Assembly: GCA_963693085.1 (NCBI GenBank)
Contig: OY856412.1
Coordinates: 1,059,976,244-1,060,040,243 of the forward strand
DNA: 64,000 nt
DNA from: Alisma plantago-aquatica
Taxonomy: Eukaryota; Streptophyta; Magnoliopsida; Alismatales; Alismataceae
Direction of reading: 5' to 3'
A model generated the notes under the pieces. It saw nothing but the letters and a program-made list of their open reading frames with translations, made no database searches and was not told the DNA's origin. This document shows, piece by piece, positions 22,479 to 35,434 of the stretch (position 1 is its first letter; the number at the start of each line of letters is the position of its first letter). The position numbers and the translations under genes are program-made.

Positions 22479-25400
22479 TGTGATTCCCATCATCACACAA
22501 AAGTGACATAACTAAAACAAAATGTGAAACTAATACTTAAACATTCAGGATTACCATAGAATAAGGTAAATTAAAATTGATTCCATATTACCACAAAAGT
22601 GGAAACATATTACATATGGGTCCACATGAGCCACATGTATTACATACCATTCCAGAAGATGATACATATCACGATTCACTTGGCCAACTAGCCAAAACAT
22701 GTTACATGTGATAACCTATCCACATATATACAAACCATATCTGCACAACCATTTCCCACTGCCAAAACCCATGTCGATATACAATCTCTTTCCCAAGGAC
22801 CTGAGAGTACAGGAATGACACATAAGACTCTACTACAAAACACTAGCAACATATCCAACCTTTAACAACTACTACTCCTCTTGTTGCTCAGCCTCAACCG
22901 CACGATCTTTACCTCGTTGTGCACGACCACCTAAAAGATGTGGAGACCCACGGGGTGAGACCAATTTCCCAACTAGAGATATAACTCGCTGCCAACAACT
23001 ATTATTAACAAGGATAAGTTAAAGCAGGAAAGCATCATTATTATCAGGTTGAGCATATTAAGCTAAATGATATGAGTAAAGCAATTAACACTAGTTAAGA
23101 AAAACTAGGCATCTATAACTAAGCAGTAGAACATATTATACTTTAAGAAAGAATATGAAGAACATGTATAACGGTTGATTTCTCTTACCAAATTATATAT
23201 CAACTAATTATTACAAGATATAAGGCAAAGGGTCATCAAATGTGAGTCATGTTCAACCCTAAGAAATATACTACACGGCTATGTTACGTATTTTATTATG
23301 CCCTGAGGAGATGAGGAATACCACTCATGCTCCAATTGACCACTGCTAAGTCGAAAGAAGTGCCATACAAGATCTAGAAGGATTCTGACTCCTATGATCT
23401 CCCACACCTTCAGTTAGTCTGAGTCCACCACAGCGACATATAAAATCCAACTAAAAAATAGCCTAGTCTTCCATCGTATATAGACACAACACTAGTGAAA
23501 ATTGAGTTATGATCGCAGTCGCACTCCTGCGGAGGTATGACCACAACCATCCTCAAAACATATCATACATATACCAAATCACATCACTAAGATATGGCCT
23601 CGACCATTCACCTACCAGGGTATGACCACAACCAATCATGTGAAAGGCATATACTCAACATTCTATGACTCTGAGCTTCCACTAAGGGAGAACCCGATTC
23701 ACCATCCAGCAAGTATTGACATTGAAGATGGATCTATGGCATAGGGAAACAGCATGATTAGGGTTTAACTTGATTAATTAAGCCAATTGGGTATCTTTTA
23801 GCATTGATCAAGTTACAACATACAAATCTTAAATAGATTCTACAAAGATAAGGGTATGATACAACTCCAAAAGATATAAAACATTAGAGGTATAAATTTT
23901 TCACATCATCACTTGATACCATTTCCATACAAGGCAATCAATATTATCACATCACTATGGAATAGTAATCCCTTACCTCATCACTAGAGGATATCACCTC
24001 AAACTAGGCACAAAGCCGCTTCTAGGTCATATGACCCACAGTATATATTTCCTAAACAACATCACTATATTATCTCAACATGCCTTACAAAGACACATGT
24101 TCATAACCCCCTTGTATCATATCAAGTATAACATAGAAATCAAAATCCCTGAGGTTTATTCAATCTGCAACATTTAAGTTATACAAGTCGGAGAGAGACA
24201 ATGCATCATTATTGCATACTACCACTTTGAATAAGGTAGATAACTACATGGTTAGGGTTTCAATATTGTATTAGAGTTTCCAAACAACATTTAATATTAA
24301 AATCATAGATACATTATTTCCCACACTCTTGAAGCTCTTTCTATCCACAATTATCATCACTGGATAACAACACATAGGAACGACATGTCCATGGATTACC
24401 ATCGGTCAAAGACATTGTTAGGTCACAAAACCATGCGATCAAAGAGTACATACTCTTATGGTTGAAGAAAACTAGACACCGAAGAGAAAACACTACATGT
24501 CTTTGAGCTAAGAGAAAACTAGGTCTTCAATCGATGGAAGAGACCATGTCATACCATTGGTCGAAGAGAACCATCATGGTCAAAGATTATCAATCTATGT
24601 GACTGAAGGAAATCACCAAAATAGCATGGTCGAAGATAAAGGGTCATCTATGAAACCAAAACCAAAGGGGACCATATCATCAACCAAACATCCCCCCAAG
24701 CCTTAAAATAATCAGAAAACAACATGAAGACCATCTTAGAGAGAAACAATACTATGAAATCATGATCAAAACATATACATAACCAACAAGAAACTGAAAT
24801 CTCAAGAGAGAGATACATCAAGCCAATCACCACATAAAACCCTAGAAATCCGATCACCAAAGCATAGGGGTAACCAAACCATCACTCATGAAGGAGAATA
24901 CATGATCCAAACCATAACATGCATCCCAAAATCTCCATCATAAAAAAGTAAAATAGAATCATAAGTAACATGAGAAACCAAAATAAAGCATGTGCATCTG
25001 AAACTAGCACTTCTACCATCCATAGAATTTGAGTGAGGATTAGGTCTAGGTAAAATGAGAAAATTCATGCAAGATAAATATAGGAATTCAAACTCTAAAT
25101 AAGATATCATCATCAACAACATGTGATCACATTTTAGGAAGAAGTTTTGCATGCCGAATTAAAGTGTAATAATAGTAGGGGAGAGAGTTATGTAACTTTC
25201 CTTCTTATGATGAAACAACCTCCAATCAAAGAGCTCCAAAGAAGAGAGAAGACCTTTGATCACCTCCATGACCAAGCTAGTCACCACGTAAAAGTAGAAG
25301 AAAACCCTAGGTTAAAGGTCAAGGAAGAGAGATCCAAAACCCTACAATTAGAAAGAAAGCAAGAAGGAGAAGATCTTCATCTCAGTTAGGCACTACCATG

Positions 25401-26438
25401 GAAAACCATGGATTCGACCTCTATGGAGAGAAGTTTCTCAAAACAACACCATGGAGAACCATGGGTTCGGACAAGAGAAGAGAAAAAGGTAGGGTATTAC
25501 AAGAAAAAGAAATCAAAAGGATGGATCACTTACCAAGGATCATAGATCACCAACAAAAGAAGATGTTCCAACTCAAGATCACCACATGCAAGATGATCGG
25601 TCACTAAAGCTCTAAGGATGAGTTCCTCTTCACCACCAATATCCAAGGTCCAAACTCCAAAGATGAGAGAGGGAAAGAGAGAGAAAAAAGGACCATATTC
25701 ATAGGATAAGGGTACATATACTCAAGGGTAGAGAGAGGTGAAAGGGATTAGGTGTTATGCACATAGGTGCCACTTGTCCATCAAAGATCAACCATGCATT
25801 CACTAAAAGAATGCAAGAAATTAATCTCATGAAAAATAAGAAGTATCAGACAACCTCACTTGGTCCTAGAGTACCATCGGTATAAGGAAACATGGCCACA
25901 AAAATGCTCATGGTCAAAGAGAAACCAGCGAACAAACACATATGAAACCCTAGGTCATCTTCAACCCGAAAGAGACCTTCAAGCCTCTTCAATCGAAGGA
26001 AACTCAAGGCTCAAACAAAACACCATCGACCGCAGAGATCAAAGCCAAGAAGACACAAAGGTGGTCTCTGAAAAACCAAGAAGTCAAAAGGTCAACATAT
26101 GGTCAACACCATACTAGGGCATCCAAGCAAACCCTAGAAACACCACTCAAGATGTCACCACTTCTCTCCTCATCAAACCAAGTCATAACAAGGAACCCAC
26201 CAACATCACTCTCTCTATGATGCTAAAACATGTCACACAGATTCAACATGTGACAAATTGCAAGATAGACCCTCAACATGGGTAAAGTGCAAGGTAGTCC
26301 AAAATAAGCATACATGAACAAACCAAAAACACCATGTTACATGTTATTAAAGATCATCACATGATTAGATTAAGGTTTAAGCATCTTATTAAGCTAGGCA
26401 AGAAAGATCAAGCACTAAGTTGGGTCAAGGGTCTTACC
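22479..26438 (-). repeat. 5' LTR of the Tekay-like element
   Basis: Plus-strand start TGTGATTCCC, end GGGTCTTAC(c). Partner of 11909-16146; it lacks the MITE, so it is the empty-site reference. The right terminal base is mutated from the expected A, and the CACTA transposase reading resumes immediately beyond. Confidence 0.88.
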
Positions 26439-28535
26439 CCAGTAGACATGGTCGATGTAATGATAGATAGTTGTGGGGTAGAGCACATTGATCCACGTTC
26501 CTTATTTAGAAACATTATGCATGATGTTGAGAGACCATTATACTTAGGTTGTAATAAGTTTACAAAGTTGAGTCCTATGTTGAGATTGTATACTCTGAAA
26601 GCTAACTATAGATGGAGCAATACAATCTTCACATCATTGTTGACTTTGTTGAAAGAAATTCTTCCTGAAGACAACGAGCTTCCAATCTCAACATAAAAAT
26701 TAAAGAAAATATTGTGTCCAATGGGAATGAAGACTAAGAAGATGTATGTGTGCTTGAATGATTGTGTTTTATTTCAAAAGGACAATGTCAATTTGAAAGA
26801 TTTTCTAAAATGTGGGGCGTCAAGGTATAAAATGGCAACTTCGGGAAAGTCTAGAATTGGCTCTTCTGCCAAGGTGATGTCGTATCTACCTATAATACCA
26901 TGGTTTCAATGCTTGTTTTCCAATACCATGGATGTGGAGAATATAAGGTGGCATGCAAATGTAAAGAAAAATAATGATGGGATCCTATGACATGTGTCTG
27001 ATTCCCCATAGTGGAAAAAGATTGATTTATTGTATGCTAAATTTGGGGAAGAAGTTAGGAATCTAATACTTGGACTTTATACCGATGGGATGAATCCATA
27101 CAACACATTGAGTAGTAATATATCACTTGGCCTATTATGATTGTTATATACAATATTTCCTCCTCATTGTGTATGAAAAATAAGTACATCATGTTGTCAA
27201 TGTTGATATTGGGCATGTTTTCATTGTTGATATTGGACCCACTGTCTATGTTGATATCGAGCCCTAAACAATTTGGAAATGATGTGGATGTTTATCTTGA
27301 ACCTTTTATTGATTACTTAGAGAAACTCTAGGGAGAAGGTGTGATGACCTATGATGCTTCATGTAGAGATACATTTTATTTGGATGCTATGTTCTTTTGT
27401 ACTATTAATGACTTTCCAGTATATGGGAATTTGTCTGGATACAGTGTAAAAGGATCCTAAGCATGCCCTCAATGTGAAAAGAACACTAATTCAATATGAC
27501 TAAAATATGGCATCAAGACTGTATATCTTGGTCATTGAAGTTGCTTCCAAAAGTCCATCCTTACAGAAGGTTGCGCAAAGCGTTCAATAGATCAAATGAG
27601 GAACATAGTGCCTCTAAACCTATATTAGGGAAGGTTGTTTATGAAAGAATAAAATACTTTGTCAATGCATTCAGAAAGAGATAATAATGTACCATTCCAA
27701 AAAAAAAGTGATAAATCTTTATACAAGAAGAGGTCAATATTCTAGGATCATCCTTGTTGGAGTTCTTTGACCGTTAGGCATTCTGTCAATGTCATACATG
27801 TTGAGAAAAATGTTTGTGATAGCATCACTAGTACTCTGTTGAATATACCATGTAAGACTAAAGATCCTATGTGAAATGGGCATAAGGAAAGAATTAACAA
27901 AAGAAGTTAGTAGTGATCAAAGAACATATTTACCTCCTACTTCTTAAACATTGTATAGAAAGAAGAAGAAAAAAAATTTGTGAGTGCTTTCTTAATGTTA
28001 AGGTACCACAAGGATACTCTTCCAATATCCATAGATTGGTATCAATGAAGGATGTGAATTTCATAGGTCTTAGATCTCATGATTGTCACACTCTAATGCA
28101 ACCAATATTTAATGTGTAAATTTGATATATATTGTTGAACCATGTAAGGTTTTCAATCATCAAGCTTTGTTTCTTATTCAACACTCTATGCAACAAAGTT
28201 ATTCATCATGAGAATCTCAAAAGGTTTCAAAGAGAAGTGGTTTTTACGGTGTGCCAGCTCGATATCTATTTTCCTCCTTCATTCTTTGATATCATGGTAC
28301 ATATTGTTGTCCATGTGACCAAGGAAGTGAAAATGTTGGGACCAATTTTCTTGCATTGGATGTATCCTTTTGAACGGTACATGAGTGTTTTTAAAGGTGA
28401 TGTTCAAAATTGTTATCGGACTGAAAGGGGTATTATTGAGGGTTATGTGGTAGGGCAGTTACAGACTCTGCAATGAATTTCTAAGTTGTAATGAAGCTCC
28501 TACAAATGACAAGAATATAGAGAACTATTCTGAAA
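26439..28535 (+). pseudogene. CACTA TNP2-like transposase, body (Transposase_21 and DUF4218-type regions)
   Basis: It continues the gene started at 11580. Conserved blocks in order: PLYLGCNKFTKLS (26536), CLNDCVLFQKD (26752), SPQ/*WKKIDLLYAKFGEEVRNL-type block (27000), YTDGMNPYNTLSS (27083), FGNDVDVYLEPFIDYL (27270), INDFPVYGNLSGYS (27403), HVEKNVCDS (27797), then the C-terminal domain at 28132-28476 (FPPSFFDIMVHIVVH, MYPFERYMSVFKG). Stops and shifts separate nearly every block. The order matches the plant TNP2 family. Role: cut-and-paste transposition of the CACTA element. Inactive. Confidence 0.9.
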
Positions 28536-29477
28536 AAGGGACTTTAGGAGCATAAGTGAAAGTAATTAGTCGTGAGTTGTGGGAACAAGTACACTTGTAT
28601 ATATTACACAACATCAACATAGTGAATATTTATATCACCAAATATACCAATTTCATCAAGACAAAATATCCTCCATCCAATTCAATGTGGCATGCTAAGA
28701 GCATAACAAGACATTTATTAGTTGGTTTGAAGAAAAAGTCTTATGTCAACTATCTCAAACACCAAATAATGTTGCTAAAAATATCAAGTGCCTTGCCTTT
28801 AAACGAAAAATGTATGTTATGACTTATGAAGAGTTTGACATAAATGGATTTCCATATTACACAAAGCGTCAAGATGATAAGAGTGTCATTCAAAAAAATG
28901 GGGTCACCGTTCAAGCATCTACATCATATTTTTCTAGTGAAATGGATAAGATTCCCCATGAATCTAAAATGTCATATTACGGTGTCATTGAAGAAATATG
29001 GGAGTTTGACTACTTAATTTTAGAGTTCCAGACTTTAGGTGTAATTGGGTTGATAACACCAAAAGAATTGTAGTGGATGAATTGGGTTTCACAGTAGTGA
29101 ATTTTGAAAAGATTGGTGATAAGGGTAAACCATTCATAATGGCATCACATGCAAAGGAAGTATTCTATATTGGTGATCCTGCAAATGAAAAATTGTCAAT
29201 TTTTCTTCATTATAAAAGGAAGTTCATTGCAGATTTATAGATGAAGAAGAGTATTGTAAAGTATGATGACTCCATTTTGTTCTCCGTTGACTTGCCAACA
29301 TAAAATATTGAAGCTAACACTGACTTATATATGTGTGGAGATCACACTGAGGGAATGTTAATTGATAAAAAATCCCAATACTAGAGGCATACTTTTTTTA
29401 AATGTTAGATGTGCATTTTATATTCTATATCACTTATATTTCATTGTTAGACTACATTTGATATGAAATTTTTTTAG

Positions 29478-30595
29478 ATGGCGTATGACCATGAGTATAA
29501 TGATCATGATGATGATTATCGTGAGGAGCATCATGATGATGTGCACCGTGAGCATGACACTAGTGTATGTTGTAATGTTTTATATGTCTATCTTGTTGTA
29601 TTGTTGTATTGTTCTATTACATTCATAAGTTATATCTTTTTATGACTTATATGTGATTTCTTTTTGTAAATTTTAGCCTGAGTATGTGCTTGTTGAGTAT
29701 CTTATTGAGCTTGATGAGAAGCATTGTCGGTGTGCAAAAATAAGAGGCATCACTATGATGAACAAGTTAGTAGATCAAAGGGGTAATAGACCGAAGATGG
29801 TTGTTAAATTTGATGATGTAAGTAATCATGTCGGGAATAATTGTAGTTCTTTTGTGTCATATCTAGGGGTTTTTAGTCATAGAAAATCATATGTAATAGT
29901 ATAATCTTTGCATAAAATTGATAAAAGAAAGAAGGACTTAATATGGAAGGAACTATGTGTGAGATATTATCATTTACAATTCTATTTTTTAAATCTATTT
30001 ACAATTTTGTTTTTAAGAATATTCCATTAAGTATATGAACTTTTGTAGAGCATATTTGACCTCAATGAAAAAGTACATCATAAAAAGGTGTTGCAACGTT
30101 GTGTGAGGGTAATAAGGAATTATAGTACAAATCTAAAAATGGAATGCATATGAAATATTGAGAAGAAGAAGAAGTCAGCCACTAAGCAACTGAACTGTCT
30201 TGACCTGAAGGTGTGGGAGGAGTTTGTTTCTAAGAGACAACCTGATAAATTCAAGGTATTAAGCCTCGCACCTCATTTTGAATACATTCTTATGAATGCA
30301 TTGTATTACATATTTCACATATGTTTTGGACTAACTAGGTCGTAAGCGATGCTCATAGAGAAAGGTGTGCAAAGAATGTGCACAACCACACGATGGGTCC
30401 AAGTGGCTATGGAAAGCTTCACCAACAGATATTGTAGGCGTCTTCTTCTCAGTATCCTACTCTTGGAACTTTTGAGTCCTCTACTACTCTTGCACCTCTA
30501 CCTCACTATGATCTATGGACAGTTGGGAGGCAAGCCAAAACTAGAGAAATACATAACCCCGCAACTACTAAGGAGGTTGTCAAAATGGTGAAATT
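29478..30595 (+). pseudogene. Second CACTA gene, Transposase_24 (TNP1/TNPA)-like
   Basis: Probable spliced gene. Exon 1 at 29478-29564 is His/Asp-rich (MAYDHEYNDHDDDY). Exon 2 runs from 29677 after TTTTAG (PEYVLVEYLIELDEKH). A later block near 30052-30255 holds Lys-rich text ending VWEEFVSKRQPDKFK before a GT donor. The block at 30342-30590 reads AHRERCAKNVHNHTMGPSGY, a linker, YDLWTVGRQAKTR and NPATTKEVV. The last block resembles the conserved C-terminus of Transposase_24 proteins. Internal stops (29902-29904 and others) show decay. Exon limits are inferred from splice-like signals only. Confidence 0.65.
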
Positions 30596-31160
30596 CAACT
30601 GTCACAGTGATTACGATTGATGATTGTTATGTTTTACCTTGACCGTAATTGTTATGTTTTTCTTACCAATTACTATTCATGATCAATATCGAGAGCTCCA
30701 AGAGAAAAGGAAATGAGGAAAGTTCATCACTAAGGGAGGAAGGGATGAATTGACAGTTGGTCTAGGTAACCCAGAGCATCATGGGTGTGTTAGGGTTATT
30801 GGCGTTGGTGTCAGTATAAGAGCCTTCTTTGGGCCATCAGAGCAAAAGCACAATCTATCTAGAAAGGAGGATTCTCAAAAGATATGGTATAAGAGATTAT
30901 TGCAAAGGTAATAGAGGAAGAAATTACACAATATCATGCTTTTCATTCAACTCCTCAAATATTACATGTGGCGCCCTACTCTTCATACGAGGTGGACCCC
31001 CCTACGACACAGGTGGTTGGGAGTAATCCTATGGACCCACCACCTAGCACATATGTTTTAAGTTTTTTTATGATATGGTAGTCTTTCAGAATGATTTATA
31101 TAATACGTTTAAGTATAGGTATAAAATAACACTCTATACAAATTTGTAGGGGATGAGGCC

Positions 31161-32290
31161 ATGCCATCTTTTATTAGAAGTATTTTTGTTTCACTGTGCA
31201 GGTCTTACCCACGCTTTGTGGGTCACATGATTCATAGTACTCTGTTACCCTCCGAGGCATTTTGTGTGAGACCAAAGCTTGCCTACGATACTTGGAAGCT
31301 GACTTCATTGCCATATGACCACCACGAGCATGAGATGATAAGTGATGTAGAAGGTGACACGGTTGTGTGGTTCAAATAGGGAGTTGTCCATTCCGATGTA
31401 TGCTAAATTTACATTGCATTTATATTTGTATATACATGACATTGGTATGAGAACATATATATATATACATATATATACATATATACATATATATACATAT
31501 ATACATATATATACATATATGTATATGCAAGACCTAGATCTTCAAAAACTCCCTACAACCTTTCCTCCACCTCCTCCTCAAGATATTTGATTACCTAGTT
31601 ATCTTGCAAAGGACCTATTCGACTCTCTAGGTCCTAAATGCAGGGGGTTGGTAGTATGGATAGGCAACTTTGATGAAGGGTCGCCTATGATGGTCTATAT
31701 TAAGGAGGATGATGTAGGTCAACCTCATAATATTAGTATTTTTTTGCAAGATGTTTTGGAGATGTTTAGTTATGCTTGGTTGAATACATCACTGATGGAA
31801 CTTTAGATATAGTGAGATCTAAAATGGATAAATACCTCATTTTATATAATTTGATCTATTTTCTTATATATTAATGCATACATGATATACATTTTGCATC
31901 TGTCTACATAGGGTGTTTATAGAGTTCACACTACCCCATGTTGCATTTTTAGTTCCATCACTGATTAACAGTGTAAATAAAGACCCTACATATGTTATCC
32001 ATCACTGCCATATCGCATTTAAATAATTTGGTAAAGCAAAAAAGAGTGTGATTATAGCTCCTTTCAATGTTGAGTAAGTTTTAGTTACTTTGCTTATATT
32101 TTTGACTTAACAATTACATTTCATTGTGGATTTTGAATTTTCTTTTGTTTATCTTCTTTTCACTCAGAAATAATCATTGGGTGTTATTAGTAATTGTTTA
32201 TGCGACACTAAATGTGTATTATCAAGATCCTAAGGGTGACAAACTAGACAGTGGGGACACAAAATGAAATTGACATTATTCACGTGAGTA
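31161..32290 (+). pseudogene. CACTA-borne Ulp1-like (peptidase C48) gene, left part
   Basis: Coding fragments lead to the His and Asp motifs of a Ulp1/SENP-type cysteine protease: IIAPFNVE (about 32050), NNHWVLLVIVYATLNVYYQDPKGD (His codon 32175-32177, Asp codon 32226-32228; the family pattern is HW...D). Earlier fragments at 31161-31379 and 31590-31805 are open but unassigned. Ulp1 enzymes remove SUMO-like tags; such domains are known passengers of plant DNA transposons. The Cys-bearing part is at 52660-52730, separated by the LARD insertion. Multiple stops; dead. Confidence 0.7.
31456..31526. repeat. ATATAC/ATATAT microsatellite
   Basis: Degenerate (ATATAC)n with interspersed AT pairs inside the CACTA element. 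Confidence 0.9.
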
Positions 32291-32494
32291 TATTTTTATA
32301 TTTGTCTTGGTTAACATATATTATATTATGGCTATTTTCTAATGCAATTCAATGTGCTACATTAATGTATAGGGCTATAAAAGAATTCAAAAAGGTTGGA
32401 GGAAGGGGATGACAAGAAAAAAAAGCGATAAGTTTTTAGAATATTGATATAGTTTCTGACTCCAATGCATATATATCCCAACAAAGTTTACTTT

Positions 32495-35434
32495 TGTAAA
32501 GAAGTGAAATCACCACCTCTTACTAATTACAATGATAAACAAAATCCAAATGGATAGCAATGGTAATTAATTTTTTTGACTATATTTAGTTCCATTAAGA
32601 GCATAAATTTTTTCCAAAAGGGTGTGCATGCTTTATACAAATAAAGGATCTAAGTAGAGGGAAACTAGACTACAATAATATGTCTCCAATAAAAAATAAC
32701 TTATCAAAATAATCCATGAGGAAGGATGGACTCCTTTTTCCTAGTCATAGGCTAGTTCACCATGCTCCTGTTGCGCACACTGATCCTAAATTGGGTGGTT
32801 GGGATCACCCCGCAAGAGGAGAGAAAATGTATGTGTCAAATAAAGAATAAGGACAATTATAAACTAAAGTAGGAAATAAAAAGATTCACTATGCTAAGAG
32901 GATCAAGAATATGAGGCAAGTAAAACAAATAAGAATTTCTGCCAAGTTAAACAATAATAAATTATATGCATGATTAAATGTGACTACATTAAACTAATAT
33001 AGGGATGAGGCACCTACTAAACCTCAACCTCTGGGTGAGGGAGAGTAACACATTCCCAAACACTTGAATATATATAAAGTGGGGAGAATTGCCACATTCC
33101 CCTGGGGAGAATTATCATGTTCCCCTAGCTCATGCCCAAAACTATGGGTGGTTTGTACTCATGTACACTACATTAGTTAATTAGTCATTTTCATCAACAT
33201 GCTCAAGTATTTCAATGGAAGATATAAGGAATATAAATAAATTTGCAAATGGGGTCCAAGACCCTAGAATAATTGAATTAAAAGTGCCACAAGAAGGCAA
33301 TAAAGAGAATTAAGGCTAAGCAATGCCTCGTTGGAAATTAGGGTTGGATATCAAATGTCCAACTGAAGGATAGTGTTCAAACTCATAAATAAATAGGGCT
33401 GCACATACATACCTCACTTGAGATTCTTAAAGAAGACTTTTCATCAATTAAGTGTGTCCAATCTCACTTTCGCCCTAGATACAAGTTTATACACATGGAT
33501 TAGGGTTTATAAAGCATATCATGTGAGAAACCCTAATTTTTGGACCTTCAATGAAAGACATCCATTTAGGACTCAAAACTAGGACCAATCAATTACTTGG
33601 ATTCTCCTGATTAAGAAAACATATTTATTTCTTAAGTTTGGAGTTAAAATGAATTAGACATATATTTTAAGGAATTTTTATAACTAAAATGGTTTTTAGA
33701 ATAAACATTAAAATAGGAATACAAATCGATTCTTTAAAAAATAAATTTGGATTGTACACGAAAAATGCTTTCCAACAATTATTTATTCGTATTTTTTTGA
33801 TAAACGATCGATTTACTATGAATTATTAAAGAACTGACCAACGAAATTTTGAGATAATTCCACGTGGCCTAGAAATTAGCGAAAGAGAAGAGAGAAGGGG
33901 GTCTTCCCGTGTGATATGGCCCAACTACAGGTAGCCACATCATGGGTCAGCACTCGCATGGTCTCGGTCAAGGGTGAAACAAAACAAAGCAAAGCAAAAA
34001 GATGGATATACCCTCGCGGGGAAAAACAAAGAAAATGGAAGAAGGTGAGGGTATAATGAATAACTCACGTAGGGGGATCATCCCCCAACTCACACCATTT
34101 CATGGAATCGAGCGGCAAGAAGCAGCTTGCCTCAAAATTGGGCAAATCAGCGAATCGTGACCAAAGCCCCAATTGATGGTAGAGAAATGAAGGTAAGGAG
34201 ATTACGAACTCACCTAGCATACTAATTTTTATGATGGTATCGTAGAGAGACAGCGGGGACACCGCAAGATCAATGAAGAAATTAGGATGGTGGTGGTTAT
34301 ATGAAGGATCTACTAGAAATTGAAGTGAGGAGGCACTCACTTTGGTGTCGACGGAGGTGAGGGTGCCCACATTTATAGGTGAGGCGACGGTCTGGGGTGA
34401 ACTGAAGGTGGCGGTGGGAGTGTTTTGAATGAACGATTAGGAGTCTCATGTTGAATATGTTTTGCCTCATGAGTAATGTCTTGAATTGATCGTTGGAGTG
34501 AGGCAGACTTAACAGTGAAGAAATCAAGTGAAATGGTTGAGTATTGGCTGAGAAAACAATCGAGGAGCTAAACTAGTAGAAATGGCCCTGGCTCATGCAT
34601 TTAATGAGGAAGAAGACAACTTCCAGGCCATCATATTGTGAATCCAACGGCTGGAAACACATGCAAAAAAGTGAGTAACACATGACGTTGATTAAAATAG
34701 GACTATAGGTTAAATACAGTGCATAAATGAAATCAATTTAAAACTATATTCAAACTATATTCAAATCTTATTTAATTCATATGAAGGGTCAAACATGGGT
34801 CAAATGACCTCAAATTTGGACCATAGGATAATATTAATGCTTAGATTAATGCTATATAATTAGATTTTATTTTTTCAAAATATTTTTCCCTTAATCACCA
34901 TATTGGCCATTAATATATATATTAATGTATTTTAAAATGGTGAATTAATACAAAGGTATTTTCTTAGCAATTCCTTTGATAGAATTTGATATGGATATTA
35001 TAATTTCATTCAAGAGTCATGTCTTACCTCCTATTCTCCTTTTTATTACTTTTAATAACATTTTGGAGAAAAGAGAAAGAAAAAGGATTATTATCACATT
35101 AACTAACTCAATTACACATTAATTCTCATTTCTTATCCCAAAAAGTCACAAATACTCTAAATTAACATAATATACTCATTATCTCTCATAATTGTCCATT
35201 TTGCATTATTAGAATCTAATTTATACATAATTTGATATATTTGTGCAAACACCCATTCATTGTCATGAATGTGGGTAAATGTAGTTCAAGCCATCAACTA
35301 TAGCTCGAATTCAACATTGAGGCCAAAGAGGATAGAAAAAGCTCAGAAAATTAGGGAAAACTACAAAAGTATAAGAAGGAAATGAAAGGAATGTGGGTTA
35401 AATTTCCATTGAATATGAGATTCAGTATGTTACA
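32495..35434 (-). repeat. Left (3') LTR of the LARD-like element
   Basis: Plus-strand ends TGTAAAGAAG and GTATGTTACA. The (AT)n tract is short here ((AT)5 at 34913-34922). Open frames at 34065-34370 and 34297-34527 overlap and are not conserved in the partner LTR. Confidence 0.88.

Larger units (their letters stand above)
11909..26438 (-). mobile_element. Tekay/Del-like Ty3/gypsy chromovirus inserted in the CACTA transposase
   Basis: Two long LTRs (about 4.24 and 3.96 kb) flank a 6.3-kb minus-strand interior with gag, protease, RT, integrase and a C-terminal chromodomain. LTR termini are TGTAAGACC...CACA in element orientation. The primer site is a decayed initiator-Met site. LTRs differ visibly along their whole length and the coding region is full of stops and shifts, so the insertion is old. 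Later insertions are a Tourist-like MITE (12586-12822) and a hAT-like element (16265-17752). The expected 5-bp duplication is not recognisable (ctgat on the left; the right end is mutated). Confidence 0.9.

Noticed and set aside
11909..26438. A 5-bp target duplication for the Tekay element
   Set aside because: Left flank ctgat does not match the right flank after the mutated LTR end; I could not support one.
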